Shown one piece after another: positions 58,629 through 64,000 of a DNA stretch of 64,000 bases (position 1 is its first letter; every line of letters begins with the position of its first letter). The stretch lies in contig NZ_FCNX02000001.1 of NCBI RefSeq assembly GCF_001544835.2, positions 744,001 to 808,000 on the forward strand, read 5' to 3'. Both the position numbers and the translations under genes were made by a program. A model generated the notes under the pieces. It had not been told where the DNA came from. It did no database searches and saw nothing but the letters and a program-made list of their open reading frames with translations. The stretch is from Caballeronia fortuita. GTDB lineage: Bacteria > Pseudomonadota > Gammaproteobacteria > Burkholderiales > Burkholderiaceae.

Positions 58629-58782
58629 GTGAAACGCTCTCGCGGGAAATGTAGGCGAAAAACGTTTCAGGGCATTGCAAACAGACAGAACGGCACCCCG
58701 CGGCGACGCACCAGAAGGCGCGGCGTCGTCCGGTTCGGCGCGATGCGCAACTCGCCAAGGGGAACGGACATGACCATCTGCA

Positions 58783-58940
58783 CATCTTCTCTCATCCGGA
58801 CTATGACCGTCGGCTCTGGCGTCTCACCAGATCTGCTGACCCCGCGCGGGATTCTCGCGCGGGCGCTCGCGGGCTCGTGGTCCGGCCGCGAAGCCTCGCC
58901 ACATACCGCCGGTGGGGAATTACACCCCGCCCTGAAGACG
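58783..58940 (-). ncRNA. FMN riboswitch (RFN element) upstream of ribB
   Basis: On the minus strand the conserved blocks appear in order: TCTTCAGGGCGGGGTG, then AATTCCCCACCGGCGGTA, then GAGCCCGCGAGCG, GTCAGCAGATCTGGTGAGA, GCCAGAGCCGACGGTCATA and GTCCGGATGAGAGAAGA. The ends TCTTC and GAAGA close the P1 stem. It lies about 155 bases before ribB. The stretch between contains a CGACGC/GCGTCG hairpin that may be part of the expression platform. Confidence 0.96.
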
Positions 58941-58951
58941 TACTGAATGCT

Positions 58952-58978
58952 TCGGGTCGCATGACCCGACAGCTTTTT
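58952..58978 (+). terminator. Hairpin with T-tract (plus-strand sense) upstream of the riboswitch
   Basis: TCGGGTC (58952-58958) pairs with GACCCGA (58963-58969) around GCAT, followed by CAGCTTTTT. Read plus-strand it looks like a terminator, but no plus-strand gene ends here. Read minus-strand it lies just before the riboswitch in the ribB promoter region. Confidence 0.45.
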
Positions 58979-59047
58979 CAGGATACCGTACGCCACGGTT
59001 TTTTGCATCGCCGCATGGTGATGCGTACTCGAAAGCGACAAACGCGC

Positions 59048-60544
<1,497 letters not shown>

Positions 60545-60639
60545 GGTCTTCTCCGGTTCGGGCGGACGCCGGCGCTTCGGTGCGCGACAAGCGTGATCCG
60601 TTTGCGCAATCTAGCGGAGGCAGGCGGCGCGGACAACCT

Positions 60640-60705
60640 GGCCGAATGGCATAAGCCGCGCGCCATAATTCGCTCGACCGTCTATTTGGCTTATGCCAAT
60701 CGGCC
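60640..60705 (+). repeat. 18-bp inverted repeat between glpK and a lipoprotein gene
   Basis: GGCCGAATGGCATAAGCC (60640-60657) and GGCTTATGCCAATCGGCC (60688-60705) are inverted copies with a single mismatch, 30 bases apart. A partial third copy, CCGAACGGCATAAGC, is at 61442-61456. The pair lies in the divergent promoter region and could be an operator pair or a long hairpin. Confidence 0.75.
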
Positions 60706-60769
60706 GAGTGGCGCGGCCCTTGCGTTCGTTCGATACTGGCGGCACGAAATCGATCGAAGGGTGAGTGCG

Positions 60770-61150
60770 ATGCGAATGCTGTTGGTTTATGGTGCGCTGG
60801 GCGCGGCGTTGCTGGCGGGGTGCGTAGGCACGCCAAGTCTGGACGGAACGCTAGGTGCGCCGTCGTTCGATGCGCTGCAAGGTATGTGCGGAGCATCGCC
60901 AGTCGATTACGGCGCGGACGCGCAATCGGTCTACTCGGCTTTCTACGACGCTTACGTCGCCGAGCGGCGAGGCGGGCTGTCGCGGGAACGTTTCTGCGCG
61001 TTCCAGACATCGATTGCGGAGCAGTATCGCGCGTATCGGGCCAATCCCGGCCCCGAGGCGCGAAGCGCGTGGGCGAACTTCTTCCTGGATCAGCGCGCGC
61101 GGGCGCTGAGCTGGCGCGCGGCAGTCGACCCGACACTGCGTGCGGGCTGA
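60770..61150 (+). CDS. Small predicted lipoprotein (126 aa)
   Basis: The N-terminus MRMLLVYGALGAALLAGC is a lipoprotein signal with lipobox LLAGC (Cys18). The mature part is about 108 residues, mostly helical and rich in Ala, Arg and Tyr (DAYVAERRGGLSRERFCAFQ). No family is recognised. ATG 60770 is preferred over the in-frame GTG 60761 because GAAGGGTGAG lies just before it. Divergent from glpK. Confidence 0.75.
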   Translation: MRMLLVYGALGAALLAGCVGTPSLDGTLGAPSFDALQGMCGASPVDYGADAQSVYSAFYDAYVAERRGGLSRERFCAFQTSIAEQYRAYRANPGPEARSAWANFFLDQRARALSWRAAVDPTLRAG

Positions 61151-61226
61151 CGCTTCTTGACGGTAAACAAAGGAGAGGCGAATCGGACGCGGCTGCAGGC
61201 CGCGCCCCTGAGTCCTGCTGCGCGCG

Positions 61227-61424
61227 CTACGAGTAACGCTTGATAGCCTTGACGGTGGAATCGCCGGTGGCGGTGAGGCGCCATTGCTGGCGTCCGGACG
61301 CCAGATTTTCGAGTTGGACGAGTTGACGTTCGAGCAGAGCGTCGAGCTCTTCGCGTTCCATGTCGACCTGATTGGGCGCTTCCTGAACCAGTAGCAGCGT
61401 GGCAAATTCGTGCGGACTCAGCAT
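61227..61424 (-). CDS. Small conserved-looking protein, possibly winged-helix-like (65 aa)
   Basis: The 65-residue protein begins MLSPHEFATLLLVQEAPNQ and ends with LTATGDSTVKAIKRYS. This helix pattern with a final LTATG-type strand is reminiscent of small winged-helix proteins. ATG 61424 is preceded by GGAGAA 4 bases away, better than ATG 61436 (4 residues longer), which has none. Function unknown. It is convergent with the lipoprotein gene. Confidence 0.65.
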   Translation of the reverse strand: MLSPHEFATLLLVQEAPNQVDMEREELDALLERQLVQLENLASGRQQWRLTATGDSTVKAIKRYS

Positions 61425-61441
61425 TGTGTTCTCCATGACGA

Positions 61442-61482
61442 CCGAACGGCATAAGCAGCCGGCTTTGTAAGCCGGATCTTTT
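61442..61482 (+). repeat. Third copy of the GGCATAAGC element followed by a hairpin
   Basis: CCGAACGGCATAAGC (61442-61456) matches the upstream repeat except at one base. It is followed directly by CCGGCTT (61459-61465) / AAGCCGG (61469-61475) with a 3-base loop and then CTTTTT, a plus-strand terminator-like hairpin. On the minus strand the element lies just upstream of the 65-aa gene. Confidence 0.6.
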
Positions 61483-61864
61483 TGCTTCGAAACGTTGTAC
61501 GGGGAAACTCAAAAACCGCCGGGCAATCGCTTTGATTGTGTGCTGCGGATGCCGGGAATTGGGATTGTAGGCAAGCGTCTGACAAGTGCCAAATGCGCAA
61601 CGAAAATTTTGGCTTTGACTTTTAGGCGGTGTGGAGGCGGTCCTTTGCGCGCGCAGATTCGTAGAAAATACCTGAGGTTCGTGCGGCGTCGCACACAAAT
61701 ATGGGACTACCTCGCAGACGCCTATTTATGTGTCGTGCTCATCAATTCATACAATAAATGAATTTGTTTTCGATTAAGCGGACAATGCAATATCGCTCTT
61801 TTGCCCGTTCAGCCCACAAAATCGTTCGGGACGCTCTGCCCGCCGGTACTTCGGACTTCATTCA
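61476..61864 (+). other. AT-rich intergenic region before the gamma-glutamyltransferase gene
   Basis: No credible gene is seen. A 7-bp inverted repeat AATTCAT/ATGAATT (61744-61750, 61758-61764) with loop ACAATAA lies about 100 bases before the next start and is a possible operator. An 88-codon frame starting with TTG (61495-61761) has no ribosome-binding site or coding character. Confidence 0.5.
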
Positions 61865-63502
61865 ATGACTCGCTTCAACTGGCAAAACCCCTATCCCACG
61901 CCGCGCCTGCCGGTGTTCGCCCGCAACATCGTTTCGACGTCTCATCCGCTCGCCGCCCAAGCCGGCTTGCGCATGCTGTGGAAGGGCGGCAATGCCGTCG
62001 ATGCGGCCATTGCGGCGGCGGCGGCCATTACCGTCGTCGAGCCGGTGTCGTGCGGACTCGGCGGCGACGCCTTCGCGCTCGTGTGGGACGGCAAGAAGCT
62101 GCACGGTCTGAATGCATCGGGCGTGTCGCCGGCGGCGTGGAACGTCGACTATTTCCGGCGCAAATACGGCGAGGAGAACGGTCTCGCGCGTCAACCCAAG
62201 CGCGGTTGGGACGCGGTGACGGTGCCGGGCGTCATTGCCGGCTGGGAGGCGCTGCACGCGAAGTTCGGTTCGCTGCCGTTCGCCGATCTGATGGAACCCG
62301 CCATTGAGATCGCCGAGCGCGGTCACGCGGTGGCGAGCATCGTCGCGTACAAATGGGCGGCTGCGGTGCCGGAACTCAAGGACATGCCAGGTTTTGCGGA
62401 TGTATTCATGCCGCGCGGACGCGCCCCGGAAGTGAGCGAGCTCGTGCGCTTTCCTGGCCACGCCAAGACGCTGCGCATGCTCGCGCAGCACGGCCCGCGC
62501 GCGTTCTACGAAGGCGAAACCGCAGAGCGTATCGCCGCGTTCGCGCGCGAGGGCGGTGCGGCACTGACCATGAACGATCTGCGCAACTACCGGGCGGACT
62601 GGGTCGAGCCAATCAGCAAGGACTATCGCGGCTACACGATGCACGAGATTCCGCCGAACGGACAGGGCATTGCCGCGCTGATCGCGCTCGGCATTCTCGA
62701 CAAGTTCGATGTCAGCGCGCTGACCGTCGATCGCATCGAGTCGCAGCATCTGCAGATCGAGGCGATGAAGCTCGCTTTCGCCGATGTCTATCGCTATGTC
62801 GCCGATCCGCGCTCGATGGAAGTGACGCCCGAGCAGATGCTCGACGACGCTTATCTGACCGAGCGCGCGAAGCTCATCGATCCGAAGAAGGCGACGCAGT
62901 TCGACTTTGGCATGCCGAAGGCGGGCGGCACGATCTACATGTCGGTGGCGGACGAGCGCGGCATGATGGTGAGCTTCATCCAGTCGAACTACATGGGCTT
63001 TGGCTCGGGCGTGGTCGTGCCGGACACGGGCATTTCGCTGCAAAACCGTGGCTGCGGCTTCTCGATGGATCCGAAGTCCGCGAACGTGGTGGAAGGCGGC
63101 AAGCGTCCATTCCATACGATCATTCCGGCGTTCCTCACGCAGGAAGTCGACGGCACGCGCCAAGCCGTGATGAGCTTCGGCGTAATGGGCGGCGACATGC
63201 AGCCGCAAGGTCATCTGCAATCCATCGTGCGCATGCTCGACTACGGCCAGCAACCGCAGGCCGCGTGCGACGCGCCGCGCTGGAAGGTCAACCGTGACTT
63301 CACGATCGACATCGAAGCCACGCTCGATCCCGACACCGCGCGCGCGCTCGAGGGCCTCGGCCACACGATCAAGTCCGTGGACGATCCCTACATGGACTTC
63401 GGCTCGGGCCAGTACATCTGGAAGCTCGATCGCAACGATCCCGAACGCGGTTATGTTGCGGCGAGCGACAGCCGGCGCGACGGGCTCGCCGCCGGGTTCT
63501 AA
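61865..63502 (+). CDS. Gamma-glutamyltransferase-family protein (Ntn hydrolase)
   Basis: The protein is 545 residues. The family N-terminus (IVSTSHPLAAQAGLRMLWKGGNAVDAAIAAAAA in parts, GLGGDAFALVWDG) and the C-terminal half after the self-cleavage site are present. The expected nucleophile is the Thr in PKAGGTIYMSVADERG (about residue 356). The classical DTTHxSV block is changed to GGTIYMSV, so substrate range may differ from true glutathione hydrolases. There is no signal peptide, unlike periplasmic GGTs, so it may act in the cytoplasm. The following transporter gene may be co-transcribed. Confidence 0.88.
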   Translation: MTRFNWQNPYPTPRLPVFARNIVSTSHPLAAQAGLRMLWKGGNAVDAAIAAAAAITVVEPVSCGLGGDAFALVWDGKKLHGLNASGVSPAAWNVDYFRRKYGEENGLARQPKRGWDAVTVPGVIAGWEALHAKFGSLPFADLMEPAIEIAERGHAVASIVAYKWAAAVPELKDMPGFADVFMPRGRAPEVSELVRFPGHAKTLRMLAQHGPRAFYEGETAERIAAFAREGGAALTMNDLRNYRADWVEPISKDYRGYTMHEIPPNGQGIAALIALGILDKFDVSALTVDRIESQHLQIEAMKLAFADVYRYVADPRSMEVTPEQMLDDAYLTERAKLIDPKKATQFDFGMPKAGGTIYMSVADERGMMVSFIQSNYMGFGSGVVVPDTGISLQNRGCGFSMDPKSANVVEGGKRPFHTIIPAFLTQEVDGTRQAVMSFGVMGGDMQPQGHLQSIVRMLDYGQQPQAACDAPRWKVNRDFTIDIEATLDPDTARALEGLGHTIKSVDDPYMDFGSGQYIWKLDRNDPERGYVAASDSRRDGLAAGF

Positions 63503-63660
63503 GCCGCGCATAGGAGGCCGCCCGCCGGCAGCATCGGCAGGTCTCCGTTTCTGAACATCACACGCTTCCCATCGCCGCGATTTCGCAGGCGAGCGGGGTG
63601 CGTTCGCCCGCGCGCCGTCGCATCGGGCGGACATCACGACATGCAGGCGAAGGAGAAGCC

Positions 63661-64000
63661 ATGAACGAACCGGTGTATCAAGACGCTGCGCCGACCCATG
63701 TGAAAGCGCCCGCGCCAGCGGCGGCGCCGTCGAAGGCGATGATCCGCCGCATCGTTTTCTCGTCATCGATCGGCAACGCGCTCGAGTGGTTCGATTTTCT
63801 CGTCTACGGTTATTTCGCGACGGTCATCGCGAAGGCGTTCTTCCCGTCGAACGACGAATGGCTCTCGACGATGCTCGCCATCGGCACGTTCGGCATCTCG
63901 TTTCTGATGCGCCCGCTCGGCGCGATCGTGCTCGGCATGTACGGCGACCGCAAAGGGCGCAAGGCCGCACTCACGCTCGCCATTTTGCTGATGATGGTCG
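63661..64000 (+). CDS. MHS-family MFS symporter (3' end beyond the window)
   Basis: The first 113 codons are visible. ATG 63661 has AGGAGA 5 bases upstream. After about 30 polar residues comes the MHS signature RRIVFSSSIGNALEWFDFLVYGYFA, then GTFGISFLMRPLGAIVLGMYGDRKGRKAAL, split over the second and third helices. Relatives include ProP, KgtP and citrate/proline symporters. The gamma-glutamyltransferase just upstream suggests import of a peptide-like or acidic substrate, which is only an inference. Confidence 0.9.
   Translation, partial: MNEPVYQDAAPTHVKAPAPAAAPSKAMIRRIVFSSSIGNALEWFDFLVYGYFATVIAKAFFPSNDEWLSTMLAIGTFGISFLMRPLGAIVLGMYGDRKGRKAALTLAILLMMV

Noticed and set aside
58667..59041. 124-codon minus-strand frame upstream of ribB
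   Set aside because: It runs across the FMN riboswitch; its sequence is explained by conserved RNA structure.
60648..60662. Sigma-54 promoter inside the left copy of the glpK-side inverted repeat (GG-N10-GC)
   Set aside because: Only the minimal GG/GC dinucleotides fit and the spacer-side TTGC element is missing; the inverted symmetry is the stronger signal.
61495..61761. 88-codon frame before the gamma-glutamyltransferase gene
   Set aside because: TTG start, no ribosome-binding site, irregular composition.
61862..63766. 634-codon minus-strand frame opposite the gamma-glutamyltransferase gene
   Set aside because: Composition is Arg/His-rich with no domain, while the plus strand encodes a clear family member.

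Overview
The window is a GC-rich chromosomal segment of a betaproteobacterium, most likely Burkholderia sensu lato (Caballeronia/Paraburkholderia). The evidence is the strong G/C third-position bias, the core gene sets and their order (hrcA-hemH-hslR-grpE-dnaK-dnaJ; miaB-phoH-ybeY-corC-lnt-glyQS-gmhB-plsC), and the overall protein sequence character. I see no phage, insertion sequence, CRISPR array, tRNA or rRNA. This looks like core chromosome with a few accessory genes.

Layout. 1-3.5 kb is a peroxide-defence block: the end of oxyR, catalase katA, a tiny membrane protein and dps. 3.6-6 kb holds ubiA and an orphan two-domain methyltransferase-like protein. 6-13 kb is a minus-strand run of dld-like oxidase, glcD, glcE, glcF, yggS and proC (glycolate/lactate oxidation, PLP homeostasis, proline). 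13.2-17 kb holds a cobalamin adenosyltransferase, an AT-rich gap, the DAHP synthase gene aroG with an aromatic-amino-acid leader peptide, and tldD. 17-28 kb holds a nitrilase-family amidase, the giant yhdP, glnE, recN and nadK. 28-35 kb is the heat-shock block with two sigma-32-like promoters. 35-42 kb holds a fused pabBC gene, galactonate dehydratase with a divergent GntR regulator, a persulfide dioxygenase next to a DedA-rhodanese fusion, and an EamA exporter. 42-55 kb is a long minus-strand series for RNA modification and processing, lipoprotein acylation, glycyl-tRNA synthetase and heptose/phospholipid synthesis. 55-64 kb holds a LysR/MFS pair, a HAD phosphatase, ribB under an FMN riboswitch, glpK, a lipoprotein, a gamma-glutamyltransferase-like enzyme and the start of an MHS-family transporter.

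Most notable observation: upstream of aroG (minus strand) there is a complete transcription attenuator. It has a good promoter, a 26-codon leader peptide with seven consecutive aromatic codons (Phe/Tyr/Trp), mutually exclusive pairing segments, and an 11-bp terminator stem followed by nine U. This is the arrangement expected for ribosome-mediated attenuation of the first step of the shikimate pathway, which in E. coli is controlled by repressors instead.

Other items worth attention: a GntR gene whose Shine-Dalgarno points to an AUU start; an 18-bp inverted repeat between glpK and a lipoprotein gene, with a third copy about 0.8 kb away; small genes at 2736-2888 and 30557-30718; and nested inverted repeats between dnaK and dnaJ.
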